DNA of 64,000 nucleotides from Ustulina deusta (lineage: Eukaryota > Ascomycota > Sordariomycetes > Xylariales > Xylariaceae): positions 310,001 through 374,000 of the forward strand of contig JAJNNX010000035.1 in the NCBI GenBank assembly GCA_023159155.1. The letters are read 5' to 3'. Below the pieces are notes generated by a model. The model saw nothing but the letters and a program-made list of their open reading frames with translations. It was not told where the DNA came from and searched no databases. Positions 11,241 to 21,179 of the stretch are shown here, in pieces. Numbering within the stretch: the stretch's first letter is position 1; the number at the start of each line of letters is the position of its first letter. A program made the position numbers and the translations under genes.

Positions 11241-12922
11241 ATGAATACCGTCTTTCCAGTCACCCGCCTCGTCCGCCCGTCCTTCTTGCCCAGATCCGCC
11301 TGTCCATTCAGAAGATCACCGCCTGTCGCTCTCGCTAGGCCCGCTGCACCTGTGGCTTTTTTCCACCATACTCGATACAACATGGCGGCCCAGAAGATCA
11401 AGGTCCGGAACCCCGTCGTCGAGCTGGACGGCGATGAGATGACCAGGGTCATCTGGAAGGACATCAAGGAGAAGCTCATCTTCCCCTACCTCGACATCGA
11501 CCTCAAGTACTACGATCTCGGCCTCGAGTACCGCGACGAGACCGACGACCAGGTCACCCTCGATGCCGCCGACGCCATCAAGAAGTACTCGGTCGGCGTC
11601 AAGTGCGCCACCATCACGCCCGACGAGGCGCGCGTCGAGGAGTTCAAGCTGAAGCAAAGTAAGCCTCGCCTGTTCGACATGCATTCTCGTGCTGCTTTTC
11701 CTGCTGCGTTGCCTGCCGCCGCCGTCACCGATGCTGCAGCCGGACTTGCATGACGTGTGTGTGGTAGCATCACTAACCCCGCACTTCCGGTGGCATGCAT
11801 CGCGCGCGCCCTGGCGTGGCTCTCCATGGCGCATTAGTATAAGCATGGGTCGCTCTCCCAGCTCTGCCTCTCATCTGCTGACCCTTTCTTTCCTGCTTCC
11901 ATTAGTGTGGTTGTCGCCCAACGGCACGATCCGAAATGCGCTCGGCGGCACCGTCTTCCGCGAACCCATCGTCATCCCCCGCATCCCTCGACTGGTGCCG
12001 GGCTGGAAGAAGCCCATCATCATCGGACGTCATGCCTTCGCCGACCAATACCGAGCCAAGGACTGCGTCATCCCCGGTCCCGGCAAGCTGAGCTTGGTCT
12101 ACACCCCCGACGGTGGCCCGGCCGAGGAGATTGAGGTTTTCACCTTCAAGGATGGTGGCGGTGTTGCCCAGGCGCAGTACAACACGGATGAGAGTATCAC
12201 TGGCTTCGCGCAGGCAAGCTTTGCGCTTGCCCTCGACAAGGGCCTACCGCTGTACATGAGCACCAAGAACACCATCCTCAAGAAATACGATGGAAGATTC
12301 AAGGACATCTTCCAGGAGATATACGACACCAAGTACAAGAAGGAATTCGAGGCCAAGAAAATATGGTATGAGCACCGCCTCATCGACGACATGGTCGCCC
12401 AGATGATGAAGAGCTCTGGTGGTTACATCATGGCCTTGAAGAGTAAGTTATCCGACCTTGGTGTTCTATAGCTTGGCGGACTAATGTGTGGTGTAAGACT
12501 ATGACGGCGACGTGCAATCCGATGTCGTAGCCCAAGGTTTCGGCTCGCTTGGCCTCATGACGTCCGTTCTCATCACACCCGACGGCAAGACCTTCGAGTC
12601 GGAAGCCGCCCACGGCACCGTGACGCGACACTACCGCGAACACCAGAAGGGCCGTGAGACTTCGACAAACCCCATTGCCAGCATCTTTGCATGGACCCGT
12701 GGTCTGATCCAACGTGGCAAGCTCGACAACACCCCCGAAGTCATCGCGTTCGCAGAGTCCCTCGAGCAGGCCTGCATCGACACAGTAGACATCGATGGAA
12801 TCATGACCAAGGACTTGGCCCTAGCGTGCGGCAAGACGGCTCGTGAAGACTACGTCACCACCACCGAATACCTGACCGCCGTCGAGAAGCGTCTGAGCAG
12901 CACCCTGAAGGAGAAGCTATGA
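11241..12922 (+). CDS. idpA: NADP-dependent isocitrate dehydrogenase, mitochondrial form
   Basis: Oxidatively decarboxylates isocitrate to 2-oxoglutarate, making NADPH. Exons 11241-11658, 11906-12442 and 12498-12922 join to 459 residues; introns are 247 and 55 bases (GTAAGC...TTAG and GTAAGTT...TAAG). The first split codon rebuilds the Met of [14 protein letters not shown], the substrate-binding region, and the second rebuilds the Asn of NYDGDVQSD, which carries metal-binding aspartates. The coenzyme segment [16 protein letters not shown] is typical of NADP-specific eukaryotic enzymes. Residues 1-47 are Arg-rich and almost free of acidic residues, as in mitochondrial presequences. An in-frame ATG at 11382 ([10 protein letters not shown]) would give a protein starting where cytosolic isoforms start. 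The C-terminus is KEKL, not a canonical peroxisomal signal. The chosen ATG has CACC before it; an in-frame ATG at 11121 is less likely. Confidence 0.95.
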
Positions 12923-14057
12923 GCACCTGCCTAAACATCCCAACGTCCCCGACATAGACCAAGCTCATATGGCATCAACATCAACAATCGGGCCACGCCA
13001 GGAGGAAGCGCCCTTTGTTGGATCTAGAAGACGGTCATCATGGCGATTTCCGTCGTCGCATGATAGCAGCCCCCCCCCCTCTCTCTTTCTCTCTCTTGTG
13101 CTGCAACATAGATGGCATTTCAAGCAAAAAGCCGCATTTGAGGAGGGAAGTTTTCCCCTCTACCGGTTTTGGTGCATGTCGGGCATACATAGATAGATAG
13201 CTTCGCACTTGAATGCGTTTTCGTCGTGGACTAGATCCTGAGACACAACTGTATATAGATCGCGAATCCACTGTCTACATATATTCTCCCGCCATTACGA
13301 TGTGTGCCTCCCTACGTAGCCTTTCCAGGAGCTCGAGTGACGACGTTCCGCTCCCTTCGGCTTCTCTCGTCTCCGCTCGCAGCCTAGATCCTGTCGCCTG
13401 TCATTTTTCCCGGCCGCAGGCATAAATGAGCGCGGCGGAATTCGGGTCTGCATAGGTACTCACTGTGCGGCAGGTGCTACGTACACAGCGCAACTTTATT
13501 TCACCAGGGTATTTTTTCCCCCATGGCGTATCTACATGCACGCGCCTTGCAGCCCGGCACGATATAGGTAAGCTGAATATTACAATTGCAATCCAGCGAC
13601 AGCTGACATGTCGACGACCCAAGTGGGTATTCAAACCGCGAGATTCACAAGCACAGTTACTTTAGATAGTTGCCAGGAAAAGAGGAATTCAGGGGGTTCA
13701 AATGGTAATATATTCAATCACACGTGTATCGATCATTTGCTTTTCCCGATTGACGAGCTGGTCAACGAATGCTACACAGTACACCACAACTCCCGTATCC
13801 GAGCCGGAGCTCTCCTCTACCGAGTCCTTGACGCCAGAAAGTAGTTTCGCTCAGTGGAAATGAAATGAAACAAACAGAAGGGGGGTATCATCCATCAATA
13901 TCCGCATCCAACCTTTTTGTGCCTCCTCATGATAGGTGCAAAATGCCAGTCACCGGGAGTACGTTTTCCTTTTTATTTATTCCTGGTTTAGTTTTCTGTG
14001 ACTCGAGCGAGGTTCCCAAGCAGGAAATCACGTCGCGTCATCTGCAGCGTCGAGGTC
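12923..14057. other. Convergent 3' intergenic region
   Basis: About 1.1 kb between the ends of the isocitrate dehydrogenase (+) and arrestin-like (-) genes. It contains a C/CT run near 13070 and otherwise unremarkable sequence. I see no gene here; it is presumably the two 3' untranslated regions plus spacer. Confidence 0.6.
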
Positions 14058-15602
14058 TTAGCGTTGCGTCGACTTCTCGGGCGGCATCGTGCTCGGCGCA
14101 TTCTCCGCCGTGACACCGCTATAAGCAGGGCGGTCGAGCGGCCCGGTTAGGGATTCTGCCATTGCCTCGTCGTAGCTTGGTGGGGCGTCATCGTATCCTG
14201 GCACATTATCTGGTCCCAGCTGTGGCGGGTATAAAGGATCACTAGGTCTCGGCGGAATCGACGGTCTGTCATTCGCACTCGGGCGAGGAGGAGGTCGCGG
14301 AGCTGTGCCGCCTCCATTGACATTGCTAGAGAAATTCGCACTCGTGCCGTTGGTGCCTGTGGCCGCTGTTTGGAGCAGCTGGACGGGCGGCTTGATACCG
14401 GAGAACACATCGATCTTGGACATGGTTAATGGAAGCGAGATGGGTTGTGGAAGCAAGCCGCTGCTTTTCCCGGCCCCTGGCAAGCCCCAGTTCAGAGTAA
14501 GCTTCATTTCGAGTTCATACCGCCGCATGAGATTACAGGTTCTGAACGAGGGGGCGACCGTGTTTGGAAGTCGTTGTGCCGCCCATACAGTATTCGGTAC
14601 CTCAAATTCAGTGTCTACTGGATCATTTGGCGATCCTAATGCTATGGAGAGGTTGAGCGCCGATACGACGATCCACCTAGTCCGCTCGACCTTTTCTAGA
14701 TTTGCAACCCGTACGTGCGTATAGCCGACTAAAGCAATTTCGAGGGCGGTCAGATGAACTCGTTCTTGTGTTGGTACAAGCTTCTTCGCAATGAGGCGGA
14801 GAGGAATCGGCTCGTTGCAAGTTAATATGGAGGGAAATGGTAACCGTGCAGACACTTCGACGGAAGGAGGCGTCTGGCCTATGCCGTTGTGGGCATTGGC
14901 TTCCCTGCTGCCGAAAAAAGACCTCCGTCCCGAGAGTGGTGTGCGCGGTTTGAAGGCGAAAGGGCGACGGGCAAATGCTTCCCGCTTGCGCGAGTCTGGT
15001 CGTGGCGGCTCAATGGGCAGGAATTTGAACCCGAGCTGATAACGCCAGTTTTCCTTGAAGATGCCGGGCCGTTGAACGGTCACTTTAATGTAGTAGCGTA
15101 TCTCGGCTTCTTGGGGGAAGCCTGTGAGCGAGGGGGGGAGTGTGGATTTGACGTGAGCCAGCATCAGCTGCTTTGCGCCGTCCATGGTGCGAAAGCCGCC
15201 TGTGCCCAAGATGCCTGCATTGCCGACGCCGCCAACACCGCCGACGCCCATCACAGAGCTTATGGCTCGCGCATCATGACAGATGTTGTTGAGCGGGACC
15301 TTGAAGCCGAACTTGAACTCGTGCTGGCCGGGCTGGAGCGAGAGCGCGACGGAGTCATCTGGATATACCTGGAATACTCTGTACAGGACTTTGTGATTCT
15401 CGGATATGCCGCTTCCCGGCACGTTGTAGTCGTCACGGCGCTCGGGCTGGACAGCCAAGGCTGTTCGAGACTCGCCCTCCAGCTTGACTATAATATTGCC
15501 AATGGTCTCGGGACGATGGAGCGCGATGACAACGCGGCCGCTGACGAAGTCGAGGTTTGTGTAGAATTCTGGAGGCCGGTCGAGCGCGATCCGTATGGAC
15601 AT
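14058..15602 (-). CDS. Arrestin-like (alpha-arrestin/ART) trafficking adaptor with PPxY motif
   Basis: Probably links membrane cargo or receptors to a Rsp5/Nedd4-type ubiquitin ligase for endocytosis. The 514-residue protein is uninterrupted. The N-terminal arrestin fold starts at residue 1 (IALDRPPEFYTNLDFVSGRV) and runs through GQHEFKFGFKVPLNN and EIRYYIKVTVQRPGIFKENWRY. A C-terminal arrestin half covers about residues 240-420. The tail is Pro/Ser-rich and contains APPSYDEAM, a PPxY motif that binds WW domains. A glycine/valine-rich insert (VGGVGGVGNAG) falls where fungal relatives have a variable loop. ATG at 15602 is the first in-frame ATG: the same frame is open further upstream but contains no methionine codon. 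The gene is convergent with the isocitrate dehydrogenase gene. Family assignment is firm; cargo is unknown. Confidence 0.88.
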   Translation of the reverse strand: MSIRIALDRPPEFYTNLDFVSGRVVIALHRPETIGNIIVKLEGESRTALAVQPERRDDYNVPGSGISENHKVLYRVFQVYPDDSVALSLQPGQHEFKFGFKVPLNNICHDARAISSVMGVGGVGGVGNAGILGTGGFRTMDGAKQLMLAHVKSTLPPSLTGFPQEAEIRYYIKVTVQRPGIFKENWRYQLGFKFLPIEPPRPDSRKREAFARRPFAFKPRTPLSGRRSFFGSREANAHNGIGQTPPSVEVSARLPFPSILTCNEPIPLRLIAKKLVPTQERVHLTALEIALVGYTHVRVANLEKVERTRWIVVSALNLSIALGSPNDPVDTEFEVPNTVWAAQRLPNTVAPSFRTCNLMRRYELEMKLTLNWGLPGAGKSSGLLPQPISLPLTMSKIDVFSGIKPPVQLLQTAATGTNGTSANFSSNVNGGGTAPRPPPRPSANDRPSIPPRPSDPLYPPQLGPDNVPGYDDAPPSYDEAMAESLTGPLDRPAYSGVTAENAPSTMPPEKSTQR

Positions 15603-15756
15603 GTTGGCGATGCCTGGGACTGGACTGGTACGAGAAAGAAAGCAAGAAGGTAGCGAGAGAAAAGGCGACAAGAAGAAAAAAGGTCGTGGTTGTCGCCGTC
15701 CGTCCTTCGATCGGGGTGTGCTTCGCCTCACGACAGGCCGCCGGGTCGACGCTGGC

Positions 15757-15780
15757 GGGTTCGGGTTCGGGTTCGGGTTC
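15757..15780. repeat. Four perfect GGGTTC hexamers
   Basis: Four tandem copies of GGGTTC lie 155-178 bases upstream of the arrestin-like start codon, in its probable 5' leader. The unit is close to, but not, the TTAGGG telomere repeat. On the gene's strand it would read as Asn-Pro repeats, but no ATG precedes it in frame. Confidence 0.85.
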
Positions 15781-16344
15781 GGCGGGTATGGACAGAGAAC
15801 CAGCGATAACGCTAGGAAGCAGAAAAGGGTGAACAAGGCTCTTGTTGCAATGGCTGCACGTCAGACCTGGCCAGGAAGAGGCAGTGTTTGCATCCCTCCT
15901 ATCGAACAAGACCGCCGTCGACACCACGGCGAACGAAGCCAGCTCAAAGACAAGAATGGGGAGCTGCCATTTTGGCGGGGCCTGCGCCTCACGCGTCATT
16001 GCCCGCGCTGTCGTCACTGTGCCATAAGCAAAAGTGGCTCATCGATGTGGTATCGCTTATCGGCACCAGATAGAGAGGCAACACAGGCAGTTACTGAAGC
16101 AAACATCTACTAGTACCTAAGTAAGTAAAGAGATAATGCAACGATACGAGACATGGTGTACCTACCTACCTATATAAGGGACAGTCCGCTGGGAGGTAGT
16201 GGTTGTTCCCTCTCCTCCGGCCCCTCCCTCCTTGCACTCTGATCTGATTATATACCTACTTTAGTCTCCCAATTATTTCAGCATCCAAGGTCCGCTTCAA
16301 CACTTGGTTATAAATAATCGCTTAGAGCAACCTAGGGTCCATTA

Positions 16345-16363
16345 TCTCTCTCTCTCTCTCTCT
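16345..16363. repeat. CT dinucleotide microsatellite
   Basis: About nine uninterrupted TC units followed by TTTTTC. A simple repeat in intergenic DNA. Confidence 0.85.
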
Positions 16364-17823
16364 TTTTCTGTACCTGCTGCCTCTGCCTCCCATTCTTATC
16401 ACAACATGACGCTATATAATGAAGTGATGGCTAAGTACGTATGTTCACATACATATCTAACAGCTGTCTTCTTCTTTTCCCCTGTTTTCTTGGCTAGAAT
16501 AACGGGAATATGCACAACAGAATAGTGCCGCCCAATTCTACTCGAGGTGGATAATGGAATTCGTAAGACGGCATCTTTCATCAATATCAAACATTGTTAC
16601 GTATCATGCAGCCTACCTATGATTCGAAGAGAGCAATCAAGACCATATCTTAATGCCGACAACAGTACTTAACGCCGAAAAAGAAAGACTATCTCCGTGA
16701 GAAGGTCTTTCCATATTACTACCTACCTAGTAAGAGACCTATATATAGACGAATACCTACATGTATGAAGATTATGACGCGATACGAAGCTAATCAGAAT
16801 AGCTCGTTGATCTGCGGTTATGACAGTAACACAAAAAGGGTTGGCACAGTGTGAGCAAAGCGATGACCAAATTGATCAATCACATGGGGTGTCATCTTTT
16901 CTTTACGGTATTTCTCGTAATGTAGTTCAGGTATGGTACCTCGTCTCATATTTTAGCTTTCGATGACCGTCGAGTCTTGGGATTCGTTTTGCAGCAGCTG
17001 ACTGCGCTGGTCCTGTTGGCGTTGTAGGTAGATATATCCGACACTATTTTGGGGGTTGACTACTCATCGACATGTAAAGTTGCCCCGTGAGCTGTGACAG
17101 GGATTCCTTCGACTAGAAAAAAAGAGAGACTTCTGGCGCTGCCCCAGCCTAGTGTAGATCCGTGTCCCATGTATACGTGGTAATTGGAACGCATACACTA
17201 CGTGTCTAGTTGCAGTCCCTTCAATGCGGTATGGTCAACTACAACATACTCTACGACAACGAGGTCGGCTTGTAGCGAGAGAGCAGTCAAAATAGAGTGT
17301 ACAGAAGGGGGCTCGTACGGGATTAAACGGCTGCGGCTAGTCCGGGCCGGCCCCTTGGCACAGACACATTACTACGCCTAGCATCAAAAGATGCACACCG
17401 GCGCTTAGGCGAGAAAGAGGTCCTTGCGAGATCCAATTGGACGGCTTACCTGACAGGTTGAACAGGTAGGTAGTACTGCGAAAAGGGAGGGAGTTGCTGG
17501 AGTTCCTAGTGTCGATGGTGGTAGCCTATGATGGACTGGCCTGCGCCGTAGTCTGTGGGGAGGCTGTGCCGGCCGGAGTCTCGCCTGCTTATGATATGAT
17601 TACTGTAGTGTGCCAGTGCGGGAAGAAACAGAGCCATGACCGCAGAAGCAGGCAGATGGGCATATCGTGTATCCTGGCCAGTTTAGGTCAGCCCGGAACG
17701 GTGCCCAGAAACTCCCAAGATCGCTAGTTCGCTAGCTCGTATTAAAGCACAATGCAGATACGTGTCCGGCCACTTCGCGTCGGTGGAACCGCCTGACATC
17801 GACTACATGAAGAGACAATGGTC

Positions 17824-19256
17824 ATGGAGGCGTCTCAAGAACTTACTGTTTCCGTAAGGGTCCGGCTACGCAAATCGCGACACGGCTGCCAGACGTGCAA
17901 ACGGCGGAAAATTAAGGTTAGATGGCATCGTCCGCGATTCGTCTCTTCGCGTAGCTAACTCTCAGTGTCCCGCGCGCCATAGTGTGATGAGGCTCGCCCA
18001 GTGTGCGGCAACTGCGCAAGAAGATACTATGACGTGGAGAGGTGTGATTATCCATCACCGCCGGCGTCTCGACAGAGGCCGACCCGGCAGCCATCCAGAA
18101 ATGATGCCGCCGTGCCCGGCGCTCAGCCCGGCTTGTTGCCCGCGAGCATAGTAACACGGCCGACGGGCGTGTCTGCCGACCCTACACAGCGGCAATTGGA
18201 AATGCGACTCATGTATCATTATACGCAGTTTGCCGCCCTGGAGCTGCCGGCAACTTACGGCTATACAAGCAAGGAGCTCTGGATAGACAAGGTTCCACAG
18301 ATGGCCTTCGAGTCAGATCTGCTGCTCGACTCCCTGTTGGCGGTGGCCGCCCTGCATTTGCAAGATCTCACGCCCGAGGATCCGAAGCTGGGCATGGCTG
18401 TGAACCATTATCTCGACCGCACATTGGCGAAGCATCGATATTCCCTCGGCCGCATCGAAAACTCTCTCGAGGAGCCGTTGTTTCTGACTGCTTTCATGTT
18501 ATGCATCACATCCTGGAATCTGGCCCATCGGCAGTCATCGACGACAGAGTACCGCATCCCCTCAAACGTGTTTGCCTTGGTTCGCGGGTGTTGTGCGCTT
18601 CATCGCCAATACGATAAATGGCTGGCCCGAGCCGGTTACGATCCAGGGGCCATCTGGTTACTCCCGAGCAGTAGCGTGATGCAAACCGACCATCCGCTCT
18701 TGTGCGACATAAAACAGGATATAGAAACGCTATTAGAAGCCTTTAACATCACCGCCATGCCAACCGACGAAGCTAACCTCTGCAGAGACACGGCCGATTG
18801 TGTAGTCAATCTCTACATAGCATTAGTCTTAAAAATGGGTAGCACTATACTTCAGCGGCTGGTTTTCACAATGGCGGACCGAATGAAGTCTCAGTACGGT
18901 AAGTGGATGCAAATCTCCCCCCTTTCGCTCAACGGCAGCAACATATCTTAGAGGGCACCATAGATTATACGTCGTTCATCTGCTTTGGGAGGCAATAACT
19001 AAAACTAAGCTCTGAAGTGGCACTATTAGAGGCCGGCCAACCATTGGCCCTCGCACTTTACGCTCGGATACTGGCCGTGTTGGGATTCATCGATCATTTG
19101 TGGTGGAGCCGAGGCTCCAACAATCGCGACGTTCTACAGTACAGCATAAATGGTATCTCCAATATGATGCCCCCGCAGTATCTATGGGCGATGGAGTGGC
19201 CGCTCAAGGTTGTTTCTGGGGAGATTTCATTGACAAGCGAGTCAAGCAGCCAGTGA
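17824..19256 (+). CDS. Zn2Cys6 fungal transcription factor
   Basis: A probable nuclear regulator of 415 residues with a Gal4-type binuclear zinc cluster. Exon 1 (17824-17916) encodes MEASQELTVS and the first half of the cluster; a 66-base intron (GTTAGA...ATAG) lies exactly before the third-quartet TGT; exon 2 is 17983-18898. The cysteines are C22-x2-C25-x6-C32-x6-C39-x2-C42-x9-C52, with the last loop slightly long. The region from about residue 90 (YHYTQFAALELP) through LLDSLLAVAALHLQ resembles the helical domain of Upc2-like regulators. The last exon (19018-19256) begins VALLEAGQPLALALYARIL and ends with PPQYLWAMEWPL, as relatives do. The second intron, 18899-19017 (GTAAGTG...GAAG), is the least certain join; about 15 residues expected there in relatives are missing, so a small extra exon is possible. 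The next gene is the aldolase-domain protein, a candidate target. Confidence 0.8.
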
Positions 19257-20181
19257 AGATGCGTCGTGTCTTCTAAGAATTAGGACTTCAAGTTTGCCCT
19301 TCCAGCGCCTGGGAAGATGACAAACATCGAAACCGGAGTACAGTTGGGACTGACAAGACACTCCTATGTACTGATATACCGCGAAGTAGCAGGTGTCGGG
19401 TGCTCGACATTTTGCTCTAGTGTTACGTTCTTCTAATATTCACAGCAGCCTTAGTCGTCGAAATAGTTATGCTACTGGGATGTATTCCAAGCATAGGCTA
19501 ATGTATTACCGCTACCGTTTCAGATAGCTAACACGGTTATTCGGACATATTTCTTGATATTACATTTCCCATTGAAAGAACACGCGTTGCGCATGTTCAG
19601 CAAGAACAAGCAGCTACAAGCGGGCGTGGAGGCGGTAGTAGACAGAATATCCTCTCCTCACGGGTAGCGCACTCCGTTCATGGTTCTTGGTACTCGTTGA
19701 CAATAGCAACTTCAACATACCCATAATCTCATGGTAATGTACAAGAGCTCCTCAGTAGTATACATGCGCGCAGCCGGCGTATACGCCGAACGAGATACTA
19801 TTATCATCTTCCGAGCCGCACACTAGGAGACACTGGTATCGATTTGCGATACGAATCTCCGAGCGCGTGGAGCCGGTGCCTCGATCCCGAAATCCCCCGC
19901 AATAGTGGTTGGAGGGAGCGCCGGAAATATGATTCCGTGCAGTGTTAGACTACCAACACCCTTCTCATAGCGGCCAATTTGATCTACGCCACTTCCCCGC
20001 GCTAGAACAACGTCACGATACAAGGTAGATTGCATGTCGGCCAAGAGTGCTCGGGCACCCCATCAAAGACCAAGATTGCAAAGTAAAGTGAATAGTCACC
20101 ATCATATCCACTACCGGGACGGTCCCCAATAAGACGGCAACCGTCCTCTCCACATATCTGTCAGAGTCGAGAAAGGTCATC
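19257..20181. other. Intergenic region upstream of the aldolase-domain gene
   Basis: About 0.9 kb separating two plus-strand genes. A minus-strand frame at 19823-20044 is protein-like but has no recognisable motif and was not called. It probably contains the promoter of the aldolase-domain gene. Confidence 0.45.
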
Positions 20182-21179
20182 ATGAACGGAACACAGAGAG
20201 GCCAGGACTCGGCTCAAATTCAGGTGATCGGCACAACAAGAAGCGGCAAGAAGCTAAACATTAGATCATACCCGAAGTTCGAGAAGCTTGAAGATGAGCG
20301 TCTGTACCGAAAGCAGCATCTCGCCGCCGCCTTCCGGGTGTTCGCCGACCGCGGTTTCGACGAAGGCGTCGCCGGCCATATCTCGGTCCGAGACCCGATC
20401 CTTACTGACCACTTTTGTAGGACCCATTAGCCCGGTTTCCGGTTACGTTCGCAGGAACTCAGAGGAATGCTAATAAATCCTTCTAGGGCTCAATCCCCTC
20501 TCAATGCACTTCTCGCTGATCAAGGTATCCGACCTTATCCTGTGCGACGAGCACGGTATCGTCGTAGAGGGCAACGAGCCCATCAACAGCGCCGCCTTCG
20601 CGATCCATTCGCAGATCCACAAGGCGCGTCCCGACGTGACGGCAGCATGTCATGCGCATAGCGTACACGGGAAGGCTTTCTCGGCTTTTGGGCGCGAGCT
20701 TGAAATGCTGACGCAAGATGCCTGCCGGTTTTACAAGTCGCACGGCGTCTATCGAGACTTCAGGGGTGTCGTGATAGACGAGGAAGAGGGACGACGGATC
20801 GCTGCCGCCCTCGGAGATGGAAAGGCCGCGATCCTCCAGAATCACGGCATCCTCACGGTTGGCCAGACCGTGGATGAGGCGGCCTTCTGGTTCATTAGCC
20901 TCGAGAGGACGTGCCAGGCTCAACTGCTCGCCGATGCGGCGGCGGCGGGGAGTGGACATAAGAAGATCCTTATTGACGACGACGAGGCTGCGTATACGGC
21001 GACGCAAGTTGGCGGGCCAGATAAGGGGTGGTTGGCATTTCAAGGGTGTATGTGGCCCAGCTCCCCCATTTACATCCATGATTCTACTACTTTCATTCTC
21101 GTTTTCTATGCCAGTCGCTAATTATGATTCAGACTACGATGAGCAGCTTGCCAAGACGAAAGGAGATTTTTTGAATTGA
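20182..21179 (+). CDS. Class II aldolase/adducin-domain protein
   Basis: A member of the class II aldolase/adducin N-terminal superfamily, 280 residues, probably cytosolic; substrate unknown. Exons are 20182-20416, 20487-21047 and 21133-21179. The first 70-base intron (GTAGGA, branch GCTAATAA, TTCTAG) splits the Trp of DHFW and leads into LNPLSMHFSLI. The 85-base second intron (GTATGT...TTCAG) restores FQGYYDEQLAKTKGDFLN at the end. The domain starts near residue 48 (RKQHLAAAFRVFADRGFDEG, then GHISVRDP). Metal-site candidates are the histidines of HAHSVHGKAF and QNHGILTVG, the positions used in fuculose-phosphate-type aldolases. Fungal members are often annotated only as meiotically up-regulated or aldolase-domain proteins, so catalysis is not assured. 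It lies about 0.9 kb downstream of a Zn2Cys6 regulator on the same strand. Confidence 0.9.

Larger units (their letters stand above)
15603..17823. other. Intergenic region
   Basis: About 2.2 kb between the divergent arrestin-like (-) and Zn2Cys6 (+) genes. It includes the GGGTTC repeat, a TACCTACC cluster at 16160-16175, a CT microsatellite at 16345-16363, and more TACC/TAGG motifs near 16720-16760. No gene is supported. The sequence from about 16100 is A+T-richer than the genes on the left. Confidence 0.5.

Noticed and set aside
11316..11846. 176-codon minus-strand frame
   Set aside because: Antisense shadow of isocitrate dehydrogenase exon 1 and intron 1.
14889..15653. 254-codon plus-strand open frame
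   Set aside because: It lies antisense inside the arrestin-like gene, whose minus-strand product has clear family motifs; this frame has none.
15603..15836. 78-codon in-frame N-terminal extension of the arrestin-like protein
   Set aside because: The frame is open but its upstream end is a TTG codon and there is no ATG before 15602; the conserved domain starts at the chosen ATG.
19823..20044. 74-codon minus-strand frame upstream of the aldolase gene
   Set aside because: Reasonable composition but no motif or splice support.
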